This document shows, piece after piece, positions 19,722 through 29,550 of a DNA stretch of 64,000 nt (positions within the stretch are counted from its first letter, which is position 1; each line of letters begins with the position of its first letter). The stretch comes from Bifidobacterium callimiconis. Its GTDB lineage: Bacteria; Actinomycetota; Actinomycetes; Actinomycetales; Bifidobacteriaceae. Made by a program: the position numbers and the translations under genes. The notes beneath the pieces were generated by a model that worked only from the letters and a program-made list of their open reading frames with translations, had not been told where the DNA came from and searched no databases. Location: the NCBI RefSeq assembly GCF_003952005.1, contig NZ_QXGJ01000006.1, forward strand, positions 150,073 through 214,072, written 5' to 3'.

Positions 19722-22052
19722 ATGGCCGAACAAGGCAATGACAAGCCCAAGGATATCTCCGCGCATGAGTTGGGCTGCGAGATCAGCGCCGATCCGCTCA
19801 ATCCGCTACTGCCCATCCGGCAGATGTGCGAGTTGCACCACCCCGACGATGATCTGTCGATTCTGCAGCGTGCGTACGATCGTGCGGTGATCCAGCATGC
19901 GCCCCAACGGCGCAAGTCGGGCGAGCCGTACATCATCCATCCGCTGGCCGTGGCGCAGATCCTCGCCGATCTGGGCATGGGGCCGCTGGTCGTGGCCGCC
20001 GGACTGCTGCACGACACGGTGGAGGACACCGACTACACGCTCGACCAGTGCCGTCGTGAATTCGGCGATACCGTGGCCGGTCTCGTCGACGGCGTCACCA
20101 AGCTGAGCAAGATGGACTACGGCGACTCCGCACAGGCCGAGACCATTCGCAAGATGGTGGTGGCCATGAGCCGTGACGTCCGCGTGCTCGTGGTCAAGCT
20201 GGCCGATCGCGTGCACAATGCCCGCACCTGGCGGTACGTCAAGACCCCCAGCGCCCAGCGCAAGGCGCGGGAGACTCTTGACGTGTATGCGCCGCTAGCG
20301 AACCGTCTGGGCATGAACGCCATCAAGACCGAGCTCGAGGAGCTGAGCTTCAAGGTGCTCCATCCGAAGATTTACAACGAGATCGTCGTGCTTGTCGCCA
20401 GGCGTGCCGGACAGCGCGAGGTGTATCTCAAGCAGATCCTCGAAGAGGTCAACGCCGATCTGAAAAAGCAGAACGTCAAGGCGTACGTGACGGGTCGCCC
20501 CAAGGACTACTTCAGCATTTACCAGAAGATGATCGTGCGCGGTCATGATTTCGAAAACATCTACGATCTGGTGGGTGTGCGCATCATCGTTGATTCGATC
20601 CGCGATTGCTATGCGGCGCTCGGCGCCGTGCATGCGCGATGGAACCCCGTCCCCGGACGGTTCAAGGACTACATCGCCATGCCGAAGCTCAACATGTACC
20701 AGAGCCTGCACACCACCGTGGTGGGCCCCGGTGGCAAGCCGGTGGAAATCCAGATCCGCACGTGGGACATGCACCGGCGAGCGGAATTCGGCATCGCCGC
20801 CCACTGGAAGTACAAGGAGAACGGACAGGCCGGTCGTGCGCTGTCGTCCCCCGACAAGTCCGATCGCCAGCGTGAAAGCAACGACGAGTACAAGGAGCTG
20901 TCCGAGGCCGACAACCTCAAGTGGATCCAGCAGCTCGCCGATTGGACCAGCGAGACGCCGGACTCCGATGAGTTCCTCGGCTCGCTCAAGCAGGATCTTG
21001 GTTCCGCGGAGGTCTACGTCTTCACGCCGAAGGGCAAGATCGTCTCCCTGCCGGCCGAGGCGACGCCCGTGGATTTCGCGTATGCGGTGCATACCGAGGT
21101 CGGTCATCGGACCATGGGCGCACGTGTCAACGGACGACTGGTCCCGTTGGACACCAAGCTCGACAACGGTGACACGGTGGAGATCCTCACCTCCAAATCC
21201 GATACCGCCGGTCCGTCGCGCGACTGGCTGAGCTTCGTCAAGAGCCCCAAGGCGCGCAACAAGATCCGTCAGTGGTTCAGCAAGGAACGCCGCAGCGAGG
21301 CCATCGAAGAGGGGCGCGACGAACTGACGCGTGCCATGCGCAAGCGCAATATGCCCATTTCGACGCTGCTGACGCCGGAGGCGCTCATCGGTGTGGCGGA
21401 GGAGCTCAACTATCCCGACCCGAATGCGGTGTTCGCCGCCATCGGCGAGGGACAGGTCTCCACACAGAACGTCATCTCGCGTCTGGTCAAGGACGTTGGT
21501 CCCGCCGAAGTGGACGACGAGGTGGAACAGGAGGCGCTGCCGCTGCAGCGGGTCCGTAACGTCGACAACACGCCGGGCATCTCCGTCAAGGGCGTCAGCG
21601 ACGTATGGGTCAAGCTCGCCAAGTGCTGCATGCCGGTTCCCGGCGATGCCATCGTCGGGTTCATCACCAAGGCCCAGGGCGTATCCGTGCATCGTGCCGA
21701 CTGCCAGAACCTCATCGACCTGAAGAAGCACCAGGGTGATCGCATCGTCGAAGTGGCATGGAACAGCACGAACGGCACGTTCCTGGTGAAGATCCAGGTC
21801 GAGGCGCTCGACCGCCCGCATCTGCTCAGTGACGTGACTCGCATGCTCTCCGACCATGGGGTGAACATCATCTCGGGCACGATCTCCACCGGCGACGATC
21901 GTGTGGCCACCAGCCAGTTCGTCTTTGAAATGGCCGACCCGCAGCATCTCAACACGTTGCTGTCGGCCGTGCGCAAGATCGACGGCGTGTTCGACTGCTA
22001 TCGCATCACCGGCGCCAAGGACAGTGCCGAGCCACGACTGCGGCACATGTAA
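19722..22052 (+). CDS. relA: Bifunctional (p)ppGpp synthetase/hydrolase (Rel)
   Basis: 776-aa stringent-response enzyme that makes (p)ppGpp from GTP/GDP and ATP and also hydrolyses it. The HD hydrolase domain is intact (HD at 97-98 followed by TVEDTDYTLDQ; later KLADRVHNARTW), so hydrolysis is expected. The synthetase domain has the GRPKDYFSIYQKM and YDLVGVRIIVDS motifs and the substrate loop MPKLNMYQSLHTTVVGPGG. A TGS domain (VYVFTPKGKIVSLP) and a C-terminal ACT domain (VEALDRPHLLSDVTRMLSDH) follow. A longer frame begins at 19626, but the ATG at 19722 has GGAGAGGAGAG upstream. It converges on the DUF349 gene. Confidence 0.95.
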   Translation: MAEQGNDKPKDISAHELGCEISADPLNPLLPIRQMCELHHPDDDLSILQRAYDRAVIQHAPQRRKSGEPYIIHPLAVAQILADLGMGPLVVAAGLLHDTVEDTDYTLDQCRREFGDTVAGLVDGVTKLSKMDYGDSAQAETIRKMVVAMSRDVRVLVVKLADRVHNARTWRYVKTPSAQRKARETLDVYAPLANRLGMNAIKTELEELSFKVLHPKIYNEIVVLVARRAGQREVYLKQILEEVNADLKKQNVKAYVTGRPKDYFSIYQKMIVRGHDFENIYDLVGVRIIVDSIRDCYAALGAVHARWNPVPGRFKDYIAMPKLNMYQSLHTTVVGPGGKPVEIQIRTWDMHRRAEFGIAAHWKYKENGQAGRALSSPDKSDRQRESNDEYKELSEADNLKWIQQLADWTSETPDSDEFLGSLKQDLGSAEVYVFTPKGKIVSLPAEATPVDFAYAVHTEVGHRTMGARVNGRLVPLDTKLDNGDTVEILTSKSDTAGPSRDWLSFVKSPKARNKIRQWFSKERRSEAIEEGRDELTRAMRKRNMPISTLLTPEALIGVAEELNYPDPNAVFAAIGEGQVSTQNVISRLVKDVGPAEVDDEVEQEALPLQRVRNVDNTPGISVKGVSDVWVKLAKCCMPVPGDAIVGFITKAQGVSVHRADCQNLIDLKKHQGDRIVEVAWNSTNGTFLVKIQVEALDRPHLLSDVTRMLSDHGVNIISGTISTGDDRVATSQFVFEMADPQHLNTLLSAVRKIDGVFDCYRITGAKDSAEPRLRHM

Positions 22053-22073
22053 CGCGTAGGTTCAGCGAGTGAA

Positions 22074-22112
22074 CGAAGGGCGGGGAGTGCATGATGCATT
22101 CCCCGCCCTTCG
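22074..22112. terminator. Nearly perfect hairpin after rel
   Basis: Arms 22074-22092 and 22094-22112 match at 18 of 19 positions (CGAAGGGCGGGGAGTGCAT versus its complement), with practically no loop. It lies 21 bases after the rel stop and is taken as a terminator. Confidence 0.65.
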
Positions 22113-22240
22113 TCAAGTGCGCCTTGGAGTTTCCCGAATGATCAGTGCCTGTCGGGCCATGCATGCCGGGACTCCGCGTGATTCGTCGGCACACGGTAGG
22201 ACACGTCGTACGCATTTGTGCCGATGCATGCATATACACG

Positions 22241-22293
22241 ATGAGGGGGTTCCTGAACGATTTCCAATCGGAACCGTTCAAGAACCCCCTCAT
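22241..22293. terminator. Long inverted repeat between convergent genes
   Basis: ATGAGGGGGTTCCTGAAC (22241-22258) pairs at 17 of 18 positions with 22276-22293 around a 17-base loop. It lies between rel (+) and the DUF349 gene (-), whose stop is 38 bases further on, so a bidirectional terminator is likely. Of the rest of the 278-base gap I can only say that the first hairpin is in it. Confidence 0.55.
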
Positions 22294-22330
22294 CAGTATC
22301 GGGATTATCGGGTGAGAGCCGTTTGCCGGA

Positions 22331-23746
22331 CTACTTCACCGCGTTGAGCCACTGCTCCTTGGTGGCCTTCTCGGCCTCGAGCGCGGCCTTCTTCTTCGGA
22401 TCGGACTCGGCGGCGATCTTCTCGCTCAGCTCCGCAAGCTGCGCGGTCAGCTGCTCCTCGAAGCTGGACTTTCGGGCGTCGGTCTCCGGATCGGACTGCG
22501 TCCACTCGGCATCCTCGACGGCCTTGATCTGCTTCTCCACGGCATCGAGACGGCTTTCGATGCGATGCACATCGCCACGCGGCACGTAGCCGATCTGATC
22601 CCATTCGTCCTGAATCTTGCTCAGGGCCTGACGGGCCTCCTTGGCGGCCTTGACGTCCTTCACCGGCAGCAGGGCCTCGGCACGGACCAGCAGGGCCTCT
22701 TTGGCGGCGAGATTCTCCTTTTCGCTGGAGTCGATCTGATCGCGATCGGCCTGACGGGCATTGAAGAACGTGTCCGCGGCCTCACGGAAACGGGCCCACA
22801 GCGCGTCGTCGTCGTTGCGTCCGGCGCGGCCGGCCTTCTTCCAACGATCCATCAGTTCGTTGAACTTGCGGGAGGTCTCGCCCCAATCGGTGGAGTCCTT
22901 GATGCCATCCGCCTCCTCGATGATGGCTTCCTTGATGCTCTTGGCGCGGGCGCGCTCGGCATCGCGGTTCTGAGCCCACTTGCGGCGGGACTGGTTGAAC
23001 ACGGTACGAGCGGAGGAGAAGCGCTTCCACAGCACATCGGCCTGGGCCTTGTCGATACGCACGCTGGTACGCTGATGGGCCTGCCACTCGTCGAACAGAG
23101 CGCGGAACTTGTCCGCGGTGGAACGCCAGTTCGTGCTGTCACCCAGGGATGCGGCCAGAGCCTCGGCCTTCTCCACGATGGCGGTGCGCTCCTCGATCGC
23201 CTTGGCCACGGCGGCCTTGCGGGCGGCCGCAAGCTCCTCCTTCTTGGCTGCACCGGCGGCCTTGAGCTCCTCGAACTGGGTTCGCAGCGCGGCGATATCG
23301 CCCACCACCGGCGGATTCGTGATCTCCTGCTCGAGCAGCTTGAGGGAATCATCGATGTCGTGCGGCTTGACGTTCTGCGACTTCAGACGGGTGGCCAAGA
23401 AGTCGAGCTTCGCCTTGAGATCGAGGTACCGGGTGGCGTACAGGCGCAGCGCCGAATCGTTGCCGCCGGCCTCGGTGAACTGACCGATCTCGCGTTCGCC
23501 GTCGCCGTCCTTCACATACACGGTGCCATCGTCGGCGACACGCCCGAACGCCTCGGCCTTGGCGAGCTCCTCGTCGGAGTACGAGCTCTTGACCGGAGCC
23601 ACCTTCGGCGTCTTCTTGGCGAAGGCCGCGGGGGAGGGGGCGTGCGGTTTGGGGGCCGCCGGCTTCGGCGCCGCCTTCGAGGGCGCGGAGGCCTTCGGGG
23701 CGTTGGCGGATACGTTCTCGGGTGTGGTTGCAGTCTCGTCCGACAT
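22331..23746 (-). CDS. DUF349 domain-containing coiled-coil protein
   Basis: 471-aa protein with an Ala/Pro/Lys-rich disordered N-terminus (residues 1-55) and a long charged helical region carrying repeated DUF349 units (segments such as LFDEWQ, LWKRFSSARTVFNQSR, ELMDRWKKAGRAGR, LWARFREAADTFFNAR). DUF349 proteins are widespread in actinobacteria; no enzymatic role is established. The ATG at 23746 follows AAGGAG by 7 bases and is preferred over 23812. It is divergent from hisS, with only 87 bases between the start codons. Confidence 0.85.
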   Translation of the reverse strand: MSDETATTPENVSANAPKASAPSKAAPKPAAPKPHAPSPAAFAKKTPKVAPVKSSYSDEELAKAEAFGRVADDGTVYVKDGDGEREIGQFTEAGGNDSALRLYATRYLDLKAKLDFLATRLKSQNVKPHDIDDSLKLLEQEITNPPVVGDIAALRTQFEELKAAGAAKKEELAAARKAAVAKAIEERTAIVEKAEALAASLGDSTNWRSTADKFRALFDEWQAHQRTSVRIDKAQADVLWKRFSSARTVFNQSRRKWAQNRDAERARAKSIKEAIIEEADGIKDSTDWGETSRKFNELMDRWKKAGRAGRNDDDALWARFREAADTFFNARQADRDQIDSSEKENLAAKEALLVRAEALLPVKDVKAAKEARQALSKIQDEWDQIGYVPRGDVHRIESRLDAVEKQIKAVEDAEWTQSDPETDARKSSFEEQLTAQLAELSEKIAAESDPKKKAALEAEKATKEQWLNAVK

Positions 23747-23819
23747 GACCAGCTCCTTGTGTTCTTGCGTGAGAGAGATTGGGAAGAACCGAATGTCACG
23801 ATTTTTCCACAACTAGACC

Positions 23820-23836
23820 TATTATATGGACTCGTG
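23820..23836 (+). promoter_or_regulatory. Leaderless-type promoter of hisS
   Basis: A -10 box TATTAT (23820-23825) lies 8 bases before the GTG start at 23834, with no ribosome site between. The transcript probably begins at or next to the start codon. A DnaA-box-like TTTTCCACA lies just upstream near 23803-23811. Confidence 0.5.
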
Positions 23837-25216
23837 GCAAAAGGCGCATCATTATCAGGTTTCCCGGAGTGGCTTCCCGAAGAACGGGTCGTCGAGCAGC
23901 AGGCTATCGACACGCTCCGCAGGATTTTCGAACTCAATGGATTCCTCGGCATCGAGACCCGAGCCGTGGAACAGGGCTCCAGCCTCCTGAAGAAAGGCGA
24001 GACCAGCAAGGAGATCTACCTGCTGAGCCGACTTCAGGAAGTGGGACAGGAAAACGACACGCCGGTTGAGGACCGACTCGGCCTGCACTTCGACCTCACC
24101 GTGCCGCTGAGCCGGTATGTGGTCGAGCATTCCGGCGATGTGGCGTTCCCGTTCAAGCGCTGGCAGATCCAGAAGGTCTGGCGCGGCGAGCGTCCCCAGG
24201 AGGGCCGCTTCCGCGAATTCATCCAGGCCGACATCGACGTGGTGGGCAACGGGGACCTCCCCTCCCACTACGAGGTGGAGCTTCCGCTCGTCATGGTGTC
24301 CGCACTCGAGGCGCTGCGCGCGTTCGGCCTGCCCAAGGCCACCGTGCACGCCAACAACCGCAAGCTCTCCGAGGGCTTCTACCGCGGTCTCGGCCTCGAT
24401 GACATCGAAGGCGTGCTTCGCGAGATCGACAAGCTCGACAAGATCGGCGCCGATGAGGTGTCCAAGCTGCTGATCTCCGAGTGCGGTGCTACCGAGGCCC
24501 AGGCGAAGGCATGCCTCGAGCTAGCCGAGCTGAGCGCGTCCACCGGCGAGGAGCTGGAACGTGAATTCCGCGCGCTGTGCGCCAAGCACGGCATCGAGGA
24601 ATCCTCCGACGCATACGCCCTGGCCGCGGAGGGACTCGCCACGCTCGCCATGATCGTGGACGAGGCGGCGCGCATCCGACCGGGTTCCGTGGTGGCCGAT
24701 CTGAAGATCGCCCGCGGACTGGACTACTACACCGGCTCCGTATACGAGACCTTCCTCGACGGCGCCGCGTCCCTGGGCTCGATCTGCTCCGGCGGACGTT
24801 ACGACAATCTCGCCACCCAGGGCAAGAAGAAGTATCCGGGCGTGGGCCTGTCCATCGGACTGTCCCGACTGGTCTCCTACATGCTGCACACCGCCGGCGC
24901 CCATGCGAACCGTCAGTCGCCGGCCGCCGTGCTCGTGGCCGTATGGAATGAGGAGGAGCGTGGCGAGGCCAACCGCATCGCCGAGGCCCTGCGCTCGCGC
25001 GGCATCGCCACCGACGTGGCCCCCACCGCAGCCAAGCTTGGCAAGCAGATCAAGTACGCCGACAAGCTGGGCATCCCGTACGTATGGTTCCCGGGCCGGG
25101 AGGGTGCCGGCGACGAGGTGAAGAACATCATCACCGGAGACCAGGAGGCGGCCGACCGCACGTCGTGGCAGCCGGATACTGTGTACTCCCGGCAGACCGT
25201 CGAATACGGGGACTGA
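23834..25216 (+). CDS. hisS: Histidyl-tRNA synthetase
   Basis: 460-aa class II aminoacyl-tRNA synthetase charging tRNA-His. Motif 2 (KRWQIQKVWRGERPQEGRFREF), the histidine motifs GLDYYTGSVYE and SGGRYDNL, motif 3 (GVGLSIGLSRLVSYM) and the C-terminal anticodon-binding domain (PAAVLVAVWNEEE onward) are all present. The reading frame is open back to 22565, but that is antisense to the DUF349 gene. GTG at 23834 gives VAKGASLSGFPEWLPEER, the expected N-terminus. aspS follows after 68 bases, a pairing common in Gram-positive bacteria. Confidence 0.95.
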   Translation: MAKGASLSGFPEWLPEERVVEQQAIDTLRRIFELNGFLGIETRAVEQGSSLLKKGETSKEIYLLSRLQEVGQENDTPVEDRLGLHFDLTVPLSRYVVEHSGDVAFPFKRWQIQKVWRGERPQEGRFREFIQADIDVVGNGDLPSHYEVELPLVMVSALEALRAFGLPKATVHANNRKLSEGFYRGLGLDDIEGVLREIDKLDKIGADEVSKLLISECGATEAQAKACLELAELSASTGEELEREFRALCAKHGIEESSDAYALAAEGLATLAMIVDEAARIRPGSVVADLKIARGLDYYTGSVYETFLDGAASLGSICSGGRYDNLATQGKKKYPGVGLSIGLSRLVSYMLHTAGAHANRQSPAAVLVAVWNEEERGEANRIAEALRSRGIATDVAPTAAKLGKQIKYADKLGIPYVWFPGREGAGDEVKNIITGDQEAADRTSWQPDTVYSRQTVEYGD

Positions 25217-25284
25217 TCCGCATTTGATCCGAACAATTTCCGCGTGACTGTTCATCACGGGGAACCGACAACAAAGGACGGAAG

Positions 25285-27084
25285 ATGAGCCAGACGGCTT
25301 ACAGAACACATCATGCGACCGAAGTGACCGAAGCCCTGGTGGGCCAGAAGGTCACCCTCGCGGGCTGGGTCGATCGTCGCCGCGACCACGGTGGCGTCGC
25401 CTTCATCGACCTGCGCGACAACACCGGCCTGGTGCAGGTCGTGATCTACGACGAGGAGGTGGCCCGCCCGCTGCGCAGCGAGTTCGTCGTGCAGATCACC
25501 GGCGAGGTGCGCCTGCGCCCGGAAGGCAACGAGAACGATCATCTCGCCACCGGCAAGATCGAGGTCGTCGTCGAGGACCTCAAGGTGCTCGCCAAGTCCG
25601 ACGCGCTGCCCTTCCAGGTGTCCACGGCGCTCGAGAACGAGTCCGAGAACAAGCTGCCCGGCGAGGACGTGCGTCTCAAGTACCGTTATCTCGATCTGCG
25701 TCGTCCCTCCATGCAGCACAACCTCAAGCTGCGCTCCGACATGGCCAAGGCCGCACGCCACGCGCTCGAGGAGATGGACTTCACCGAGGTCGAGACCCCG
25801 ACGTTCATCAAGTCCACCCCGGAAGGCGCCCGCGACTTCGTCGTGCCGGCCCGTCTGGTGCCCGGTTCCTGGTACGCGTTGCCGCAGTCCCCGCAGCTGC
25901 TCAAGCAGCTGCTCATGGTCTCCGGCGTGGAGCGCTACTATCAGCTTGCCCGCTGCTACCGCGACGAGGACTTCCGCGCCGACCGCCAGCCCGAGTTCAC
26001 CCAGCTCGACATGGAGATGGCCTTCGTCGATCAGGAAGACGTCATGGCCATGGCCGAGAAGGTCATCGCCGCCATCTGGAAGTCCGCCGGATACGACATC
26101 CAGCTGCCGATCGCCCGCATCTCCTGGCAGGACGCCATGGACAAGTACGGCTCCGACAAACCCGATCTGCGTTTCGGCAACCAGATCGTCGAACTGACCG
26201 ACTACTTCAAGAACACGCCGTTCCGCGTGTTCCAGGCCCCGTACGTGGGCGCCGTCGTCTACCAGGGTGCCGCCGACCTGCCCCGTCGCAAGTTCGACGC
26301 CTGGCAGGACTGGGCCCGTCAGCGCGGCGCCAAGGGTCTTGCCTACGTGCAGTTCACCGCCGACGGCACCCTCAAGGGTCCGGTGGCCAAGAACCTCTCC
26401 GACGCCGAGCGCGAAGGCCTGCGCGAGGCCGTTGGCGCCCAGCCCGGCGATGCCGTGTTCTTCGCCGCCGGCTCCCGCGAGTCCTCTCAGCTGCTGCTCG
26501 GCGCCGTCCGCGTCGAGATCGCCCGCCGTCAGGGCCTGCTCGATCCGAAGAAGTTCGCCTTCACCTGGGTCGTCGACTTCCCGCTGTTCAAGCCCACCGA
26601 CGATCCGGACGACGACGATGTGGCGGTCGGCCACTCCAAGTGGACCTCCATGCACCACCCCTTCACCATGCCGTCCGCGGACTGGATCGACAAGTTCGAT
26701 CAGGATCCCGAGCACGCCATGTCCGACTCCTACGACATCGTCTGCAACGGCGAGGAGATGGGCGGCGGCTCCGTTCGTATCCACCGCGACGACATCCAGG
26801 ACCGTGTCCTCAACGTCCTCGGCATCGATCCCGAGGAGGCCAAGGAGAAGTTCGGCTTCCTCCTCGACGCCTTCAAGTTCGGTGCCCCGCCGCACGCCGG
26901 CATCGCTCTCGGCTGGGATCGCACCGTGTCGATCCTCGCCGGCGCCGACTCCATCCGTGACGTCATCGCCTTCCCGAAGGCCGGCGGTGGCCGTGACCCG
27001 CTGACCGGTGCCCCGGCCCCGATCTCGGACGAGCAGCGCGCCGAAACCGGCGTCGACTACGATCCCGAGGAAGACGAAGACTGA
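25285..27084 (+). CDS. aspS: Aspartyl-tRNA synthetase
   Basis: 599-aa class II synthetase for tRNA-Asp. The N-terminal OB-fold anticodon domain ([19 protein letters not shown]) is followed by the catalytic domain with motif 2 ([19 protein letters not shown]), the bacterial-type GAD insertion (about residues 300-410) and motif 3 ([15 protein letters not shown]). The length is normal for the bacterial enzyme. Whether it is discriminating or also charges tRNA-Asn was not judged. The ATG at 25285 follows AAGGACGGAAG. It is probably co-transcribed with hisS. Confidence 0.96.
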   Translation: MSQTAYRTHHATEVTEALVGQKVTLAGWVDRRRDHGGVAFIDLRDNTGLVQVVIYDEEVARPLRSEFVVQITGEVRLRPEGNENDHLATGKIEVVVEDLKVLAKSDALPFQVSTALENESENKLPGEDVRLKYRYLDLRRPSMQHNLKLRSDMAKAARHALEEMDFTEVETPTFIKSTPEGARDFVVPARLVPGSWYALPQSPQLLKQLLMVSGVERYYQLARCYRDEDFRADRQPEFTQLDMEMAFVDQEDVMAMAEKVIAAIWKSAGYDIQLPIARISWQDAMDKYGSDKPDLRFGNQIVELTDYFKNTPFRVFQAPYVGAVVYQGAADLPRRKFDAWQDWARQRGAKGLAYVQFTADGTLKGPVAKNLSDAEREGLREAVGAQPGDAVFFAAGSRESSQLLLGAVRVEIARRQGLLDPKKFAFTWVVDFPLFKPTDDPDDDDVAVGHSKWTSMHHPFTMPSADWIDKFDQDPEHAMSDSYDIVCNGEEMGGGSVRIHRDDIQDRVLNVLGIDPEEAKEKFGFLLDAFKFGAPPHAGIALGWDRTVSILAGADSIRDVIAFPKAGGGRDPLTGAPAPISDEQRAETGVDYDPEEDED

Positions 27085-27187
27085 TCGCGGTCGATAACGG
27101 TTCATAGACAATGCGAATAGCGCCATCGGCATGTGCCGGTGGCGCTTTCGTTATATTCGGTACCAGTCGTGAATCGGAAAGCCGGGA

Positions 27188-27760
27188 ATGGGGGAACGTA
27201 TGGCTTTGGAGATACTGGACTGGCATGATGGCCGTCTGCTGGCGAAGCCGGTGTTCGATGCGTTGAACGACCTGATCGCTTCGGGCGTGGACGAGCATCT
27301 GGTCATCGGCGTTACCGAGAACACCGACGAGGAGTCGGACACCGACCTGTGGTGCCCGAAATACGGCATCCCCTTCGAGACCACCGGCAACGTCGTGGTC
27401 GTCCACACGCACAAGACCCGTAAGGCCCCGCCGCAGTTCGCGGCCGCGTTCGTCACGGCCGACACCCGGGCCGACCTCAACGGACTGGTCAAGCATACGC
27501 TCGAGGTCAGCAAGGTGTCCTTCGCGCCCATCGCTGCAGCTGTGGAGGCCACCGGCATGGAATCCGGCGGCATGTCGCCGATCGGACTGCCCGCCGAATG
27601 GCCGTTGCTCGTCGACCGCCGCGTTCTTGATATTCCCGAACTCTATCTCGGATCCGGCATCCGCCCCTCCAAACTCGTGATGAACGGCGCGATCTTCAAC
27701 CACATTCCCGGAGCGCGCATCGTGGACGGACTCGGCAAGCCCCGCCCCGGGCAGGCATAG
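27188..27760 (+). CDS. YbaK/EbsC-type aminoacyl-tRNA deacylase
   Basis: 190-aa protein of the YbaK/ProX editing superfamily, whose members hydrolyse mischarged aminoacyl-tRNAs (for example Cys- or Ala-tRNA-Pro) in trans. The domain spans about residues 30-185, with the conserved Lys/Gly region LEVSKVSFAP and the GGMSPIGLPAEWPLLVD segment, followed by GSGIRPSKLVM. A start at 27200 (MALEILDW) with GGGGGAA upstream is equally plausible. Its position directly behind two tRNA synthetase genes fits a proofreading role, although the exact tRNA is not known. Confidence 0.83.
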   Translation: MGERMALEILDWHDGRLLAKPVFDALNDLIASGVDEHLVIGVTENTDEESDTDLWCPKYGIPFETTGNVVVVHTHKTRKAPPQFAAAFVTADTRADLNGLVKHTLEVSKVSFAPIAAAVEATGMESGGMSPIGLPAEWPLLVDRRVLDIPELYLGSGIRPSKLVMNGAIFNHIPGARIVDGLGKPRPGQA

Positions 27761-27847
27761 CGTCGCATCGCTGGTGGAGTCGGAGGGTCGGCGGCCCGCC
27801 CGATTCCACCCATCGAGCCGGGTCAATCGATTGAAATAGGCATAGGC

Positions 27848-27862
27848 TATACTGCCCGTATG
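27848..27862 (+). promoter_or_regulatory. Leaderless-type promoter of the glutamate transporter operon
   Basis: TATACT (27848-27853), six bases, then the ATG at 27860; no Shine-Dalgarno sequence. The -35 region is weak: TTGAAA at 27831 is too close. Confidence 0.5.
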
Positions 27863-28636
27863 TCTGAAGAGAAGATTCTGAACAACACCAAGGACGCCGA
27901 GCGCCCGCTTGTGGAACTCACCCACGTCGAAAAGCATTTCGGCGATCTCCATGTCCTCAAGGACATCAATCTGAAAGTCACCAAGGGCGAGGTTCTGGTC
28001 GTCGTCGGCCCCTCCGGCTCTGGCAAGTCGACCATGTGTCGCACCATCAACCGTCTGGAGACTATCGATTCCGGTGATATCCGCATCGACGGCAAGCCGC
28101 TGCCGCAGGAGGGCAAGGAACTGGCGAACCTGCGTGCCGAAGTGGGCATGGTGTTCCAGTCGTTCAACCTGTTCGCCAACAAGACCATTCTCGAAAATGT
28201 GACCTTGGCCCCCATGCGTGTGCGCCACATGGACAAGAAGGAGGCCGAGGATCTGGCCATGGACCTGCTTGCCCGCGTCGGCGTGGACTCCCAGGCCAAC
28301 AAGATGCCCTCCCAGCTGTCCGGCGGCCAGCAGCAGCGCGTTGCCATCGCCCGTGCACTGGCCATGCAGCCCAAGGTCATGCTGTTCGACGAGCCGACAT
28401 CGGCCCTTGACCCGGAAATGGTCAACGAGGTGCTTGACGTGATGATCGAACTGGCCCATGAGGGCATGACGATGATCTGCATCACCCACGAGATGGGCTT
28501 CGCCCGCCGCGCCGCCGACCGCATCGTGTTCATGGCCGATGGCGAGATCCTCGAGGAGGCGTCGCCGGACGAGTTCTTCGACCATCCGAAGACCGACCGT
28601 GCCAAGGACTTCCTGTCGAAGATCCTCACGCACTGA
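27860..28636 (+). CDS. gluA: Glutamate-type ABC transporter, ATP-binding protein
   Basis: 258-aa polar amino acid ABC ATPase: Walker [10 protein letters not shown] (about residues 50-58), Q-loop FQSFNLF, signature [15 protein letters not shown], Walker [12 protein letters not shown] and the switch His in ITHEMGF. It energises the importer formed with the next three genes. Gene order (ATPase, binding lipoprotein, two permeases) equals gluABCD of Corynebacterium, so glutamate or a related acidic amino acid is the likely cargo. Confidence 0.88.
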   Translation: MSEEKILNNTKDAERPLVELTHVEKHFGDLHVLKDINLKVTKGEVLVVVGPSGSGKSTMCRTINRLETIDSGDIRIDGKPLPQEGKELANLRAEVGMVFQSFNLFANKTILENVTLAPMRVRHMDKKEAEDLAMDLLARVGVDSQANKMPSQLSGGQQQRVAIARALAMQPKVMLFDEPTSALDPEMVNEVLDVMIELAHEGMTMICITHEMGFARRAADRIVFMADGEILEEASPDEFFDHPKTDRAKDFLSKILTH

Positions 28637-28709
28637 GCATCACGTACCGCATCGATTGACAGACCGCCGTACGTGGATGCGGCGGAGGAAAACGAGTGAA
28701 GAAAACACA

Positions 28710-29549
28710 ATGAATGCAATGACCTTCAGCCTGCGACGGCTGGGACGAAAGGCGTTGGCGTGCCTGTGCGCGTTGGCGTGCCTGGTCTCCCTGGCCGCCT
28801 GCGGGTCGGACGCGGAAGCGGGCAAGATCCGCATCGGCATCAAGTTCGACCAGCCCGGACTCGGCTTCAAGAAGTCCGGAACCTACGTGGGATTCGACGT
28901 TGACGTGGCCAAGTATGTGGCCAGGCAGCTTGGATACTCCGAAGACCAGATCGTGTGGAAGGAGGCGCCGTCCAAGCAGCGTGAGGCCATGCTGCAGAAC
29001 GGCGATGTGGACATGATCCTCGCCACGTATTCGATCACGGACGCGCGCAAGAACGCCGTCTCGTTCGCCGGTCCGTACTTCGTCGCGGGACAGGACCTGC
29101 TTGTCCGCAAGGACGACACCTCCATCAAGGGGCCGGAGGACCTCAACGGCAAGCGCCTGTGCTCGGTGACCGGTTCGACGTCCGCCACCACCGTCAAGGA
29201 GAAGTTCGCCAACGAGGTTCAGCTCATGGAGCAGCCCGGATACGCCGAATGCGCCACCGCGCTGTTCTCCGGCATCGTGGACGCGGTGACCACCGACGAC
29301 ATCATCCTCGCCGGCCTCGCCTCGGCGTCGCGCGGCAAGCTCAGGGTGGTCGGCAAGCCGTTCACCCAGGAATACTACGGCGTGGGCATCAAGAAGGGCG
29401 ACAAGGCGTTCGCCAAGAAGATCAACGCCGCCATCGAGTCCATGATCGAGGACGGCGCCTGGCAGCGTGCGGTCGCGGACAACACCAAGGGTACCGGCTA
29501 CAAGCCGAACGCCGAATACAACCCGCCGAAACCCACGGAGGGGGAGTGA
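28710..29549 (+). CDS. gluB: Glutamate-type ABC transporter, substrate-binding lipoprotein
   Basis: 279-aa family 3 solute-binding lipoprotein. It has a basic N-terminus, a hydrophobic core and the lipobox LAAC with the lipidated Cys at 31. The mature domain has KIRIGIKFDQPGLGF, the GTYVGFDVDVAKYVA segment typical of GluB-like proteins, MILATYSITDARK and the hinge region. The frame is open back to 28539, but the ATG at 28710 after GGAGG and a spacer gives the export signal directly. The stop is one base from the permease start. Confidence 0.88.
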   Translation: MNAMTFSLRRLGRKALACLCALACLVSLAACGSDAEAGKIRIGIKFDQPGLGFKKSGTYVGFDVDVAKYVARQLGYSEDQIVWKEAPSKQREAMLQNGDVDMILATYSITDARKNAVSFAGPYFVAGQDLLVRKDDTSIKGPEDLNGKRLCSVTGSTSATTVKEKFANEVQLMEQPGYAECATALFSGIVDAVTTDDIILAGLASASRGKLRVVGKPFTQEYYGVGIKKGDKAFAKKINAAIESMIEDGAWQRAVADNTKGTGYKPNAEYNPPKPTEGE

Positions 29550-29550
29550 C

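Noticed and set aside
20295..22046. 583-aa minus-strand open frame
   Set aside because: Antisense to rel; no motif.
22565..23833. Open N-terminal extension of hisS by about 420 codons
   Set aside because: It is the complement of the DUF349 coding region; the histidyl-tRNA synthetase domain begins at the GTG at 23834.
25255..27132. 625-aa minus-strand open frame
   Set aside because: Antisense to aspS; Gly/Val/Leu/His-rich shadow composition.
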